This document shows, piece after piece, positions 27,857 through 37,040 of a stretch of 64,000 nt of DNA. The notes beneath the pieces are model-generated. The model did no database searches and was not told the origin of the DNA. It saw nothing but the letters and a program-made list of their open reading frames with translations. Within the stretch, counting starts at the first letter, position 1; each line of letters begins with the position of its first letter. The stretch covers positions 682,001 through 746,000 of the forward strand of contig NZ_FXWI01000003.1 of the NCBI RefSeq assembly GCF_900177765.1, given 5' to 3'. The position numbers and the translations under genes were made by a program. Source of the DNA: Agreia sp. VKM Ac-1783. Its GTDB lineage: Bacteria > Actinomycetota > Actinomycetes > Actinomycetales > Microbacteriaceae.

Positions 27857-28711
27857 ATGGACATGTCTTCCGCCAGCTCGTCATCGTTGCCTCTGGCCGG
27901 TCGTACGGCTCTCGTCACCGGGGTGTCCCGACATCGCGGCATAGGCCTCGGCGTGAGTCGTCGTCTCGCCGAACTCGGAGCGAGTGTCTTCGTTCAGCAC
28001 TTCTCTCCCCACGACGCCGACCAGCCGTGGGGTGCAGACGACATCGACTCCGTTCGCGCCGCGGTTCGTTCCGCGCTGGCACCGGGTGCGGACTTCGGCG
28101 ACTGGGGTCTAGACCTCGCCGAGCCCACGGCACCCGGTCGCCTGATCGACGCGGCGGTCGATGCCTTCGGCCGGCTCGACATCCTGATCTGCAATCACGC
28201 GCAGAGCGGTGGAGACGGCTCGATCTTTGAGATGACGTCAGAGAGCCTCGACGCCCACTGGTCGGTCAACGCGCGCTCGACCCTGCTGCTGACGCGATGC
28301 TTCGCCGAGCAGTTCGCCCCCGACCCCTCCGCTCCCATCGACGAGCTGGCGACGGGAAGAGTGATCTGGATGACGTCAGGCCAGCACGAGGGGCCGATGC
28401 CGGGGGAGGTGGCCTACGCCACGAGCAAGGCCGCTCTCGCGGGCATCACCCCGACAGTCGCCGCCGAACTCCTGACCCGGGGGATCCTGCTCAACACGGT
28501 CAACCCCGGCCCTGTGAACACGGGATACCTCGACGACGTGCCCACCGATCGACCGGCCGAGGTCAAGGAGGGCGTGCTCGGGTCTATGCCGTTGGGACGC
28601 TTCGGACTGCCGAGCGACCCCGCGCGCCTGATCGCGTGGCTCGTGTCTAACGAGGGCCGGTGGATGGTCGGTCAGGTCCTCACGAGCGACGGCGGCTTCT
28701 CGCTGAGCTGA
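27857..28711 (+). CDS. Short-chain dehydrogenase/reductase family oxidoreductase
   Basis: A 284-residue NAD(P)-dependent enzyme of the SDR superfamily. The cofactor loop is ALVTGVSRHRGIGLGVSRRL, with three extra residues against the usual TGxxxGIG spacing; CNHAQSGG replaces the NNAG motif; the catalytic tetrad includes the serine in WMTSGQHEG and VAYATSKAAL (Y, K). The ending WMVGQVLTSDGGFSLS is typical of FabG-like reductases. Substrate is unknown. The start ATG is supported by the -10 box just upstream. It is convergent with coaA. Confidence 0.85.
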   Translation: MDMSSASSSSLPLAGRTALVTGVSRHRGIGLGVSRRLAELGASVFVQHFSPHDADQPWGADDIDSVRAAVRSALAPGADFGDWGLDLAEPTAPGRLIDAAVDAFGRLDILICNHAQSGGDGSIFEMTSESLDAHWSVNARSTLLLTRCFAEQFAPDPSAPIDELATGRVIWMTSGQHEGPMPGEVAYATSKAALAGITPTVAAELLTRGILLNTVNPGPVNTGYLDDVPTDRPAEVKEGVLGSMPLGRFGLPSDPARLIAWLVSNEGRWMVGQVLTSDGGFSLS

Positions 28712-28731
28712 GCAGCGGAGCCGCCATCCGC

Positions 28732-29688
28732 TCAGATCTTGCGCAGCAGGACTCTGTCGACGGCGTGCGTCGATGATTTGCGCAGCACCAGAGTGGCCCG
28801 CGATTTCGTGGGCTGAATGTTCTCGACGAGGTTCGGCTCGTTGATCGAACGCCAGATCTCGGCGGCCGTCGAGCGCGCGTCGTCGTCGCTCAGGTCGGCG
28901 TAGCGGTGGAAGAACGAATTCGGGTTGGCGAACGCCCCCCGCTTGAGAGCCAGGAACCGATCGACGTACCAGGCGGCGATATCGCTGGTGCGGGCATCCA
29001 CGTAGATGGAGAAGTCGAACAGGTCGCTCACCGCGAGGCCCTGGCCGGGCTGCGGCGGCTGCAGCACGTTCAGGCCCTCGACGATGAGGATGTCGGGCTG
29101 CCGCACGACGATCTGCGCCTCGGGCACGATGTCGTACGCAAGGTGCGAGTAGAACGGAGCGCGGACCTCGGGCACCCCGCTCTTGACCGCACTGATGAAG
29201 CGCAGCAGGGCGCGCCTGTCGTAGGACTCGGGAAACCCCTTGCGGTGCATGATGCCGCGGCGGTTCAGCTCGGCGTTGGGATAGAGGAATCCGTCGGTGG
29301 CGACGAGCTCGACTCGGGGGGTATCCGACCACCGGGCCAGGAGTTCGCGCAGCAGGCGGGCGATCGTCGACTTGCCGACCGCGACCGAGCCCGCGACGCC
29401 GATGACGAAGGGCGTGGCGGTCTGTCTCTCTCCCAGATAATCGCTGGTCGATGCGTGCAGTCTCTTGGCTCCGGCCGCGTACAGATTGAGCAGGCGGCTC
29501 AGTGGCAGGTACACCTCCGCGACCTCTGTCATGTCGAGCGGCTCTCCGAGTCCACGCAGCTGAACGATCTCTGTTTCGGAGAGCGGTTGCGGGGTGGAGG
29601 GTGCCAGCGCGGCCCACTCTTTGCGGGCGATGTCGCGGAACGGAGTCGGGTGGCCCGTGGTTGGAGAGGAGTGCCCGGTGTCAGCCAT
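28732..29688 (-). CDS. coaA: Pantothenate kinase, type I
   Basis: Phosphorylates pantothenate, the first committed step of coenzyme A synthesis. The 318-residue product has the P-loop [20 protein letters not shown], the substrate region [20 protein letters not shown], and [13 protein letters not shown]. The start at 29688 ([17 protein letters not shown]) has AGGGGA (29692-29697, complement) before it; a much longer in-frame extension runs antisense through glmS and is not coding. It is divergent from glmS and convergent with the SDR gene. Confidence 0.95.
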   Translation of the reverse strand: MADTGHSSPTTGHPTPFRDIARKEWAALAPSTPQPLSETEIVQLRGLGEPLDMTEVAEVYLPLSRLLNLYAAGAKRLHASTSDYLGERQTATPFVIGVAGSVAVGKSTIARLLRELLARWSDTPRVELVATDGFLYPNAELNRRGIMHRKGFPESYDRRALLRFISAVKSGVPEVRAPFYSHLAYDIVPEAQIVVRQPDILIVEGLNVLQPPQPGQGLAVSDLFDFSIYVDARTSDIAAWYVDRFLALKRGAFANPNSFFHRYADLSDDDARSTAAEIWRSINEPNLVENIQPTKSRATLVLRKSSTHAVDRVLLRKI

Positions 29689-29724
29689 AGATCCCCTATT
29701 GTGCCCCACGCCCGATCCAGGCCG

Positions 29725-29730
29725 TAAACT
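29725..29730 (+). promoter_or_regulatory. -10 box predicting a leaderless glmS transcript
   Basis: TAAACT lies 6 nt before the glmS ATG at 29737. A transcript starting about 7 nt after the box would begin on the start codon itself. No well-spaced -35 is clear (TTGTGC at 29699-29704 leaves a 20-nt spacer). Confidence 0.55.
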
Positions 29731-29736
29731 CGAGGG

Positions 29737-31587
29737 ATGTGTGGAATCGTGGGTTATGTCGGTAACAACTCCAGTCTCGATGTTCTGATGGGTGGGTTGG
29801 GTCGTCTCGAGTACCGCGGATACGACTCCGCCGGCGTCGCGATCATCACCGAGTCGGGCGAGCTCGTCACGCGCAAGCGGGCCGGCAAGCTGGCCGTCCT
29901 CGCCGCCGATCTCGAGGCATCCGCTCTCACCGACGGCAGCACAGGCATCGGCCACACGCGGTGGGCTACCCACGGTGGACCGACAGATGTCAACGCGCAC
30001 CCGCACCTGAGTGCCGACGGTCGCATCGCCCTCATCCACAACGGCATCATCGAGAACTTCGCCGGTCTCCGCGACGAGCTGTTGGCCGACGGGTACACCT
30101 TCGAGAGCGAGACCGACACCGAGGTCGCCGCCAAGCTCCTCGGCCGTGAGTACCTCGAGGGCGAAGGCGGCCTGGCCGAAGCGCTCGGCCGCGTCGTGGC
30201 ACGTCTCGAGGGAGCCTTCACGCTGCTGGCGCTTCACCAAGACGAGCCCGGCGTCGTCGTCGGCGCCCGCCGCAACTCCCCGCTCGTCATCGGCTTGGGT
30301 GACGGCGAGAACTTCCTCGGCTCCGACGTCGCCGCGTTCATCGAGCACACCCGCCGGGCGATGGAGATCGGACAGGATCAGATCGTCACGATCACCCCCG
30401 ATTCCGTCTCGGTCACCGACTTCGCCGGCAACGGTGTCGAGGCCCACGAGTACGAGGTCTCGTGGGATGCGTCGGCCGTCGAGAAGGGCGGCTGGTCGAG
30501 CTTCATGGCGAAGGAGATCAGCGAGCAGCCCGAGGCCGTCTCCAACACCCTCCTGGGTCGCATCCACAACGGCCACGTGGTTCTGAGCGAGCTCGAGGCA
30601 ATCGACGAGCTGCTCACCGAGATCGACCGCATCGTGATCCTCGGCTGTGGCACCGCGGCGTATTCGGCCATGCTCGGAAAGTACGCCATCGAGAAGTGGG
30701 CACGCATCCCGGTCGAGGTCGAGCTCTCGCACGAGTTCCGCTACCGTGACCCGGTGGTCAACGCATCGACGCTCGTGATCTCGATCAGCCAGTCGGGCGA
30801 GACCATGGACACTCTGGTGGCCGTCCAGGAGGCGAAGGCCAAGGGCGCTCGCACTCTGTCGATTTGCAACACGCAGGGCGCCACCATTCCGCGCGAGTCC
30901 GACGCCGTGATCTACACGCACGCCGGCCCCGAGGTCGCGGTCGCGTCGACCAAGGCCTTCATCGCTCAGATCACCGCGCTCTACCTCTTCGGTCTGCACC
31001 TCGCTCGTGTTCGCGCGACGCTCGACGACGAGACCATCTCCAGCTCCATCGTCGAACTCCAGGAGATTCCCGACAAGATCCGTTGGGTGCTCGAACAGCA
31101 CGGCGAGATCACCGAGCTGGCGAACTGGATGAGCGACTCCCGTGCCGTGCTCTTCCTCGGCCGCCACGTGGGATTCCCCGTAGCGCTGGAGGGCGCGCTG
31201 AAGCTCAAGGAGCTGGCGTACATCCACGCCGAGGGCTTCGCCGCCGGCGAGCTCAAGCACGGCCCGATCGCACTGATCGAGCCGGGCCAGCCCGTGTTCG
31301 TCGTGGTGCCCAGCCCGCGTCACCCCAACTCGCTGCACGCCAAGGTCGTGTCGAACATCCAGGAGATCAAGGCTCGAGGCGCGAAGGTTCTCGCGATCGC
31401 GGAAGAGGGCGACGTCGCTGTGCTTCCGTACGCATCAGACGTGTTCCGCATCCCGCTGGCGGGCCCGCTGTTCGAGCCGCTGCTCGCCGTCATCCCCCTG
31501 CAGATCTTCGCCATGGAACTGGCGACGGCGAAGGGGCTCGACGTCGACCAGCCGCGCAACCTGGCCAAGTCCGTCACCGTCGAGTAG
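29737..31587 (+). CDS. glmS: Glutamine-fructose-6-phosphate aminotransferase (isomerizing)
   Basis: Makes glucosamine 6-phosphate from fructose 6-phosphate and glutamine. The 616-residue product begins MCGIVGYVG, with the nucleophile Cys2 exposed after Met removal. The glutaminase domain (about 1-240) includes [18 protein letters not shown]; two SIS sugar-isomerase domains follow ([18 protein letters not shown] near 349), and the protein ends KSVTVE. It starts a run of overlapping genes acpS, alr and onward for envelope synthesis. Confidence 0.97.
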   Translation: MCGIVGYVGNNSSLDVLMGGLGRLEYRGYDSAGVAIITESGELVTRKRAGKLAVLAADLEASALTDGSTGIGHTRWATHGGPTDVNAHPHLSADGRIALIHNGIIENFAGLRDELLADGYTFESETDTEVAAKLLGREYLEGEGGLAEALGRVVARLEGAFTLLALHQDEPGVVVGARRNSPLVIGLGDGENFLGSDVAAFIEHTRRAMEIGQDQIVTITPDSVSVTDFAGNGVEAHEYEVSWDASAVEKGGWSSFMAKEISEQPEAVSNTLLGRIHNGHVVLSELEAIDELLTEIDRIVILGCGTAAYSAMLGKYAIEKWARIPVEVELSHEFRYRDPVVNASTLVISISQSGETMDTLVAVQEAKAKGARTLSICNTQGATIPRESDAVIYTHAGPEVAVASTKAFIAQITALYLFGLHLARVRATLDDETISSSIVELQEIPDKIRWVLEQHGEITELANWMSDSRAVLFLGRHVGFPVALEGALKLKELAYIHAEGFAAGELKHGPIALIEPGQPVFVVVPSPRHPNSLHAKVVSNIQEIKARGAKVLAIAEEGDVAVLPYASDVFRIPLAGPLFEPLLAVIPLQIFAMELATAKGLDVDQPRNLAKSVTVE

Positions 31588-31596
31588 GTCTCGCCG

Positions 31597-31974
31597 GTGA
31601 TCGTCGGCATCGGCGTCGACCTCGTCGACGTGCCCCGATTCGTGCGCTCGATCGATCGCACGCCGGGACTCGTCGAGCGCTTGTTCGCTGAGGGCGAACG
31701 CGGTCGGGCTCCGCGGTCGCTCGCCGCACGGTTCGCGGCCAAGGAGGCCCTGATCAAGGCGCTGGGCGATTCCTCCGGATTTCGGTGGCACGACATGGAG
31801 GTCGTGACCGACGACGACGGCAAGCCGTCGTTCCTCCTCGGCGGGCGGGTGGCCGAGACGGCCCGGGCTCGTGGCGTCGGGACGATCCACCTCTCTCTCA
31901 GTCACGACGGTGACTCGGCCCTCGCGTTCGTGGTCGCCGAGCGTGCCGAACGCGTCAGCAGCGCCGCGCAATGA
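31597..31974 (+). CDS. acpS: Holo-[acyl-carrier-protein] synthase
   Basis: Transfers 4'-phosphopantetheine from coenzyme A to acyl carrier protein. The 125-residue product has the magnesium-binding aspartate in MIVGIGVDLVDVPRF and glutamate in ARFAAKEALIKALG, and ends with LSLSHDGDSALAFVVAE. The start is GTG at 31597, 9 nt after glmS. It overlaps alr by 4 nt. A commonly adjacent NAD(P)HX epimerase gene is absent here. Confidence 0.94.
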   Translation: MIVGIGVDLVDVPRFVRSIDRTPGLVERLFAEGERGRAPRSLAARFAAKEALIKALGDSSGFRWHDMEVVTDDDGKPSFLLGGRVAETARARGVGTIHLSLSHDGDSALAFVVAERAERVSSAAQ

Positions 31975-33083
31975 CGGCTCCCGAGATCGGCACTGCCGCG
32001 GCGCCCGACTCGGTCGCGGCGATAGACCTCGGCGCGGTTCGCCACAACGTCGCCCGATTCGTCTCCCTCGCCGAGGGCGCCCAGGTGATGACCGTGGTCA
32101 AGGCGAACGCTTATGGGCACGGCGCCGCCCAGGTTGCGCGCGCCGCGCTCGACGGCGGGGCCACCTGGTTGGGCGTTGCCGACCTCTCGGAGGCCTTCGA
32201 GCTGAGGCATGCCGGCATCACGCAGCCCGTGCTCGCCTGGCTGCACGAATCGCACGACAACTTCGCGGCCGCGCTCGAGGCCGGCATCGACCTCGGCGTG
32301 AGCGATCTCGGTCAGCTCGCGTCGATTGCCCAGGCCCAGCAGGCTGTCGGGGGAGTTCCCGCGGCCGTGCATCTCAAGCTCGACACGGGGCTGGGGCGCA
32401 ACGGTGCCGGCGAGTCCCAGTGGGGTGCACTCTTCGACGACGCGAGACGACGTGAGCTCTCAGGTCAGCTGATCATCAGAGGCATCTTCAGCCACCTCTC
32501 CAACGCCGACGACGACGAAGACGCACGCCAGCTCGAACGCCTGCACGTCGGGGTGGAGACCGCGCGACAGGCCGGTCTGCGGCCGCGACTTCGGCATCTG
32601 GCCTCGACCGCCGCCGCCCTGCGACTGCCCGCAACGCGACTCGACCTCGTGCGCATCGGTATCGGCGCCTATGGGCTGTCGCCTCTCGATGATGCGGACT
32701 CCGCCGACCTCGGTCTCCATCCGGCGATGACCCTGCGCAGCACGATCGTCGCCGTCGCCCCCTCGTCCGACGCGGATTTCGCAGCCCGATCGGGCATCGT
32801 GCCCCTCGGCTACGGAGACGGTATTCCTCCGCAGGCCGCAGGCCGCATCCACGTGACCGGAAGCTACGGGCGACTTCTCGTGACGCGCGTCGAATCCGAC
32901 CATCTCGTCGTAGAGCCCGTCTCGGCTGGCGCAGATCCTGCACGCGGCGATATCGTGACGCTGTTCGGCGATCCGACCGAGGGCGTCTCCTCTGCCGACG
33001 ACTGGGCACGGGCAGCCGACACGATCAACTACGAGATCGTCACTCGGCTGGGTGACCGTGTGGCCAGGGAGTACATCGCATGA
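31971..33083 (+). CDS. alr: Alanine racemase-like protein retaining the PLP-lysine half
   Basis: A 370-residue member of the PLP-dependent alanine racemase family, which makes D-alanine for peptidoglycan. The barrel keeps K44 in MTVVKANAYGHG (Schiff-base lysine), K136 and R143 in HLKLDTGLGRNG, H175 in GIFSHLSNAD, and R228 in VRIGIGAYG. The C-terminal domain is abnormal: the stretch with the catalytic tyrosine (usually VSYGATY) is deleted between TLRSTIVAVAP and GIVPLGYGDG, and the MDQ motif is replaced by ESDHLVVE. It may therefore need a partner. It overlaps acpS and the next gene by 4 nt each. Confidence 0.85.
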   Translation: MTAPEIGTAAAPDSVAAIDLGAVRHNVARFVSLAEGAQVMTVVKANAYGHGAAQVARAALDGGATWLGVADLSEAFELRHAGITQPVLAWLHESHDNFAAALEAGIDLGVSDLGQLASIAQAQQAVGGVPAAVHLKLDTGLGRNGAGESQWGALFDDARRRELSGQLIIRGIFSHLSNADDDEDARQLERLHVGVETARQAGLRPRLRHLASTAAALRLPATRLDLVRIGIGAYGLSPLDDADSADLGLHPAMTLRSTIVAVAPSSDADFAARSGIVPLGYGDGIPPQAAGRIHVTGSYGRLLVTRVESDHLVVEPVSAGADPARGDIVTLFGDPTEGVSSADDWARAADTINYEIVTRLGDRVAREYIA

Positions 33084-33856
33084 GCGAGCTCGATGACACC
33101 GTCGACCCGACGTCCCTCGGTCGCGACGCCGCGATCGACCTCGGCGCCTTCCGGGCCAACGTGTCGATCCTCGCCGCTCGGGCCGTCGGCGGCCCTCTCG
33201 TGATCGACATGACCGCGGATGCCTATGGCCACGGACTCGTTCGTCTCGCCCGCGTCGCGGCGGAGTCCGGGGCCGACATCCTCAGTGTGCGCGACGAAGG
33301 TGATGCGCGGAGCATCGCCGACGCGGGAATCGGCATCGACGTGCGCTGGTGGCACACCGAGCGGTTCTCCATTCCCCCCGCAGGATCGGGCATCGCCGCG
33401 TTCGGTTTCGGCATGGAACTCACCGACGGCGCACCGGCCGGCGTCGTTCCCGTGATGACGGTCTCTGCGCCCGTGCTCTCGGTGAAGCGCGTGCCAGAAG
33501 GACACGGAGTCTCGTACGGATTCGTCTATCGGGCCACAAAGGAGACCACGCTCGCCCTGGTCCCGCTCGGTTACGCAGACGGTATACCGCGTGCCGCGAC
33601 GGGCTCCGGACGCATGGCGATCCATGGTCGGCCGTATCCGATCGCCGGCCGCATCGCCATGGACCAGGTCGTGCTCGACGTGGGAGATGCGCCCGTGGCT
33701 CCGGGGGATCGAGCCGTCGCATTCGGGCCAGGCCTCGAGGGTGAGCCGACGGCCGCCGGCTGGGCCAGAGACTCGGGTTCGACGGCGGGGGAGATCCTCG
33801 CGCGCATAGGCCGTCGTGTTCCCCGTCGCTACATCGACCAGGAGGCGGCACGATGA
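33080..33856 (+). CDS. Truncated alanine racemase-like protein retaining the tyrosine/C-terminal half
   Basis: A 258-residue paralogue of the preceding protein. Its PLP-lysine position is Thr45 (MTADAYGHG instead of VKANAYGHG), and roughly 110-130 residues of barrel carrying the other PLP and substrate ligands are missing. The C-terminal domain is canonical: VPEGHGVSYGFVYRATKET with catalytic Tyr146, LVPLGYADGIPR with Tyr165, and PIAGRIAMDQVVLDVGD with Met194-Asp195. It cannot bind PLP covalently alone but could complete the active site of the upstream protein. Overlaps of 4 nt on both sides imply co-translation and argue against a dead gene. Confidence 0.85.
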   Translation: MSELDDTVDPTSLGRDAAIDLGAFRANVSILAARAVGGPLVIDMTADAYGHGLVRLARVAAESGADILSVRDEGDARSIADAGIGIDVRWWHTERFSIPPAGSGIAAFGFGMELTDGAPAGVVPVMTVSAPVLSVKRVPEGHGVSYGFVYRATKETTLALVPLGYADGIPRAATGSGRMAIHGRPYPIAGRIAMDQVVLDVGDAPVAPGDRAVAFGPGLEGEPTAAGWARDSGSTAGEILARIGRRVPRRYIDQEAAR

Positions 33857-34347
33857 CCACCCTGCACAGAGAAATCGTCATCGCAGATCCCGAGCAGATG
33901 GCGTCTCTCGCCCACGAGATAGCCGGGTTGCTCGCTGCCGGCGACGTGATTCTGCTCACCGGCGAGCTCGGCGCGGGCAAGACGACGTTCACGCGGGGTC
34001 TCGGCGAGGCGCTCGGGGTGCGCGGCGCGGTGACGAGCCCCACCTTCGTCCTCGCCCGAACGCACCCCCGACTCGATCCGTCCCAACCTCCCCTCGTGCA
34101 TGTCGACGCCTACCGGCTCTCGAGCGCGGTCGAGCTCGACGACCTCGACATCGACTTCGAGCACTCCATCGTGGTCATCGAGTGGGGCGCCGGCCTCGTC
34201 GAGGAACTCACCGACTCATGGCTCTCGATCACCATCGATCGGCCGCGCGGCGCATCCGATGATCTGGATGCGGAGGCCTGCGACGACGAGGAGCCCATCG
34301 AACCACGCCGGGTCACCATCGACGGCGTCGGCCCACGCTGGCCGTGA
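33853..34347 (+). CDS. tsaE: tRNA threonylcarbamoyladenosine biosynthesis protein TsaE
   Basis: ATPase partner of TsaB-TsaD in making t6A at position 37 of ANN-decoding tRNAs. The 164-residue product has the Walker A LLTGELGAGKTTFTRGLG, then TSPTFVLARTH, VHVDAYRLSS and VVIEWGAGL. It overlaps the truncated racemase gene by 4 nt. A short acidic insertion and tail follow the core. tsaB, rimI and tsaD follow directly. Confidence 0.95.
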   Translation: MTTLHREIVIADPEQMASLAHEIAGLLAAGDVILLTGELGAGKTTFTRGLGEALGVRGAVTSPTFVLARTHPRLDPSQPPLVHVDAYRLSSAVELDDLDIDFEHSIVVIEWGAGLVEELTDSWLSITIDRPRGASDDLDAEACDDEEPIEPRRVTIDGVGPRWP

Positions 34348-34378
34348 GCGGAGGGGCACCCGCTCGCTCGCGGGCGAC

Positions 34379-34384
34379 TAACCT
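34379..34384 (+). promoter_or_regulatory. -10 box predicting a leaderless tsaB transcript
   Basis: TAACCT lies 7 nt before the GTG at 34392; the overlapping TATAAC (34384-34389) is too close to be the -10 for that start. No Shine-Dalgarno sequence is present. This could uncouple tsaB-rimI-tsaD from the upstream racemase operon. Confidence 0.5.
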
Positions 34385-34391
34385 ATAACTC

Positions 34392-35009
34392 GTGCTTCTG
34401 GCCATCGACACCTCCGCGGGTACCTCCGTCGCCATCGTCGACCCCTCGACGGGTGAGATCATCGTCGAACGGTCGACCCCCGACACCATGAGGCACGCCG
34501 AGGTCATCGGCACCCTGCTCGCCGACGCACTCTCCGCCGCGGGGGTGCGGCCCTCGTCGCTCGATGGCGTGGTCGTCGGAATGGGACCCGGCCCCTTCAC
34601 CGGCCTCAGGGTCGGCATCGCCGCCGCCCGCACCTTCGCACTGGGCGCCGGAATCCCGCTCTACCCCATGGTCAGCGCCGACGCCGTCGCGCGCCAGCAG
34701 GTACTCTCGGGCGCATCGGACACCGCCATCGTCGTCACCGACGCACGTCGCAAAGAGGTCTTCTGGTCGCTGTACGACCTCTCGGCGCCCGAGCCGGTGC
34801 GACTCGACGGGCCTGGGCTCTCCAAGCCGGATTCGCTTCCACATACCGACGCCAGAAGAGTGGATGCCACGGAGATCCCCGCCGCCCAGCTCGCCCTGGC
34901 CGCGGCGGCGCTTCTGGCCACCGGATTGCCACTCGCGTCGGACGAGGCGCTCTACCTGCGCTCGCCCGACGTCACCATGCCATCCGGCATCAAACGGGTC
35001 ACGCAGTGA
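34392..35009 (+). CDS. tsaB: tRNA threonylcarbamoyladenosine biosynthesis protein TsaB
   Basis: Scaffold paralogue of TsaD in the t6A-forming complex. The 205-residue product begins with the ASKHA fold [16 protein letters not shown] and contains [20 protein letters not shown], the family hallmark. The start is GTG at 34392, consistent with leaderless transcription. It overlaps rimI by 4 nt. Confidence 0.94.
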   Translation: MLLAIDTSAGTSVAIVDPSTGEIIVERSTPDTMRHAEVIGTLLADALSAAGVRPSSLDGVVVGMGPGPFTGLRVGIAAARTFALGAGIPLYPMVSADAVARQQVLSGASDTAIVVTDARRKEVFWSLYDLSAPEPVRLDGPGLSKPDSLPHTDARRVDATEIPAAQLALAAAALLATGLPLASDEALYLRSPDVTMPSGIKRVTQ

Positions 35010-35527
35010 GCTGGCAACTGCGGCAAGCCGGCATCGACGATCTCGACGCGATCATGACGATCGAGTCGAGCGTGTTCACGACGGATGCGTGGACGTCGGA
35101 TGCCATGCGCGCAGACCTCACGAGCCCGCACTGCTACTACCTCGTCGCCCTGGGTTCCGACGATTCGCCGACGAACGCAACGATCGCGGGCTACGCGGGT
35201 CTGCTTGCTCCTCGGGGTGCGAAGGAGGGCGACATTCAGACGATCGCCGTGGCGCCCGAGGCCCGGCGCAAGGGACTCGGCCGCGTACTGATGACGAGTC
35301 TGATGAACGAGGCTCGGCGACGAGGCGCTCGCGAGATCTTTCTCGAGGTGCGCGCCGACAACCCGACTGCCGAGGCGTTGTACGCGTCGCTGGGATTCGA
35401 ACGGCTCGGGGTGCGCCCCGGCTACTACCAGCCCGACAACGTGGACGCCATTGTGATGCGCGCCGCCGTCCCCGATGCCCAGACGCGCTGGGCGGCCGTC
35501 GGCGACCCCGAGGAGATCGAATCGTGA
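35006..35527 (+). CDS. rimI: Ribosomal protein S18-alanine N-acetyltransferase RimI
   Basis: GNAT-fold enzyme, named for acetylating S18; the family also has broader substrates. The 173-residue product has the acetyl-CoA loop [20 protein letters not shown] and [20 protein letters not shown] followed by [17 protein letters not shown]. The start is GTG at 35006 within the tsaB stop region; it overlaps tsaD by 4 nt. Its place between tsaB and tsaD is conserved in actinobacteria. Confidence 0.92.
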   Translation: MSWQLRQAGIDDLDAIMTIESSVFTTDAWTSDAMRADLTSPHCYYLVALGSDDSPTNATIAGYAGLLAPRGAKEGDIQTIAVAPEARRKGLGRVLMTSLMNEARRRGAREIFLEVRADNPTAEALYASLGFERLGVRPGYYQPDNVDAIVMRAAVPDAQTRWAAVGDPEEIES

Positions 35528-36615
35528 ACACCGACAATCCCCTCGTTCTCGGCATCGAGACGTCGTGCGACGAAACCGGCGTAGGAATCGTGCGGGGCGC
35601 GACGCTGCTCAGCAACACCATCGCCTCGTCCATGGACGAGCACGCCCGCTACGGGGGAGTCGTGCCCGAGGTCGCCGCGCGGGCGCACCTCGAGGCGATG
35701 ACGCCCGCCATCACCTCGGCGCTCGCCGACGCGGGAGTCACCCTCGACGAGATCGATGCAATTGCGGTGACGAGCGGTCCCGGACTCGCAGGAGCGCTGA
35801 TGGTCGGTGTCGGAGCAGCGAAGGCGCTCGCGCTCGCGATCGAGAAGCCGATCTACGCGGTGAACCATCTGGTCGGACACGTCGGCGCCGACGTATTGAG
35901 GTCGCCGCAGCAGGAGAGCGACGAAGCGAGCGAGGTGGATGGCGGACAGATTCAGTACCCCACGATCGCCCTGCTCGTCTCGGGCGGCCATACCTCGCTG
36001 CTATTGGTGCGCGATCTGGTCTCCGATGTCGAGCTTCTCGGCGAGACGATCGACGATGCGGCGGGGGAGGCGTTCGACAAGGTCGCACGCCTGCTCGGAC
36101 TGCCTTATCCGGGCGGTCCCGAGATCGATCGCGCGGCCGTCGGCGGCAATCCGAAGGCCATCCGTTTTCCCCGCGGACTGAGCCTCCCGAAGGACCACGA
36201 TGCTCACCGCTACGATTTCTCGTTCTCGGGGCTCAAGACCGCAGTCGCGCGCTGGGTCGAGAAGAAACAGGATGCGGGTGAGGAGGTGCCGCTTGCCGAT
36301 GTCGCTGCCAGCTTCCGCGAGGCGGTCGTCGATGTCCTGATCACGAAGGCGCTCGCGGCCTGTGCAGAATACGGCGTGCCTCGACTTCTGCTCGGAGGCG
36401 GAGTCGTGGCGAACGCGCGCGTTCGCGAGGTCGCCGCTGTGCGGGCCGAGGCCGCAGGCGTGGCCCTGCGCATCCCGCCCCTCAGTCTCTGCACCGACAA
36501 CGGCGCGATGATCGCCGCCCTCGGCGCGCAGCTCATCATGGCGGGCCACGGGCCATCGGGGCTGGGCTTCGGGGCCGACTCGACTCTGCCGGTCACCGAT
36601 ATCCAGGTCGGATAG
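35524..36615 (+). CDS. tsaD: tRNA N6-adenosine threonylcarbamoyltransferase TsaD
   Basis: Catalytic subunit that transfers the threonylcarbamoyl group to A37 of tRNA. The 363-residue product has [18 protein letters not shown], the metal-binding [23 protein letters not shown] and [12 protein letters not shown]. The GTG at 35524 overlaps the rimI stop and gives the family N-terminus; longer in-frame extensions are shadows. A short acidic insertion (near [15 protein letters not shown]) follows the metal motif. Confidence 0.96.
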   Translation: MNTDNPLVLGIETSCDETGVGIVRGATLLSNTIASSMDEHARYGGVVPEVAARAHLEAMTPAITSALADAGVTLDEIDAIAVTSGPGLAGALMVGVGAAKALALAIEKPIYAVNHLVGHVGADVLRSPQQESDEASEVDGGQIQYPTIALLVSGGHTSLLLVRDLVSDVELLGETIDDAAGEAFDKVARLLGLPYPGGPEIDRAAVGGNPKAIRFPRGLSLPKDHDAHRYDFSFSGLKTAVARWVEKKQDAGEEVPLADVAASFREAVVDVLITKALAACAEYGVPRLLLGGGVVANARVREVAAVRAEAAGVALRIPPLSLCTDNGAMIAALGAQLIMAGHGPSGLGFGADSTLPVTDIQVG

Positions 36616-36618
36616 GCT
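36613..36618 (+). promoter_or_regulatory. -10 box predicting a leaderless transcript for the first DUF4190 gene
   Basis: TAGGCT overlaps the tsaD stop codon and lies 6 nt before the ATG at 36625, with no Shine-Dalgarno sequence between. Confidence 0.5.
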
Positions 36619-36624
36619 CGGTCC

Positions 36625-36951
36625 ATGTCGAGTCAGCCTGCCTACGCGCCGCATTCGCCCGATTCCGGGGCGGCTCCTGGCGCACAGACCGGCCCGGCCG
36701 TTCAGGCGCGCCGCACGCTCAACATGCCTGCCCTGTTCTCGCTCATCACCGGGGTCTTGCTCATCTCGCCCGTCGCCATCGTTCTCGGCCACATCGGCAT
36801 CGCACAGGTGAGGCGACGTCGGCAGTCCGGCATGGTCCTGGCGGTCATCGGTCTGGTTCTGGGGTATCTGGGCTTGATCGCGACCATCGGCATCCTGGTC
36901 GCTCTGGTGATGTTCGTCACGTCGGGCCCCACCCCGCAGACCACGTTCTAG
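36625..36951 (+). CDS. Small DUF4190-type membrane protein
   Basis: A 108-residue protein with a Pro/Ala-rich N-terminal 35 residues and two membrane spans: LFSLITGVLLISPVAIVLGH and GMVLAVIGLVLGYLGLIATI, joined by a short basic loop (QVRRRRQSG). The hairpin and the spacing IxxGHIxxxQ fit DUF4190, a family of unknown function common in actinobacteria. It starts 9 nt after tsaD but appears to have its own -10 box. A second, related gene follows. Confidence 0.75.
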   Translation: MSSQPAYAPHSPDSGAAPGAQTGPAVQARRTLNMPALFSLITGVLLISPVAIVLGHIGIAQVRRRRQSGMVLAVIGLVLGYLGLIATIGILVALVMFVTSGPTPQTTF

Positions 36952-37028
36952 ACTCACGCTCCGAGCGGCTGAGCCCATCGAGCCGGGCCAATCGGGGTGT
37001 CCCGTAGATGTGGGTGACCGAGCTTCAG

Positions 37029-37034
37029 TAGTCT
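37029..37034 (+). promoter_or_regulatory. -10 box predicting a leaderless transcript for the second DUF4190 gene
   Basis: TAGTCT lies 6 nt before the ATG at 37041, with no Shine-Dalgarno sequence. Confidence 0.5.
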
Positions 37035-37040
37035 TGTCCC

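Noticed and set aside
28732-31338. An 868-codon reverse-strand open frame spanning coaA and most of glmS
   Set aside because: Only the last 318 codons match pantothenate kinase; the rest is antisense to glmS, low in family-like content, and reflects the lack of stop codons in high-GC DNA.
33080-33856. The short racemase-like gene as a simple pseudogene
   Set aside because: It has intact ends, 4-nt overlaps with both neighbours, and strictly conserved catalytic C-terminal motifs, which argues for selection.
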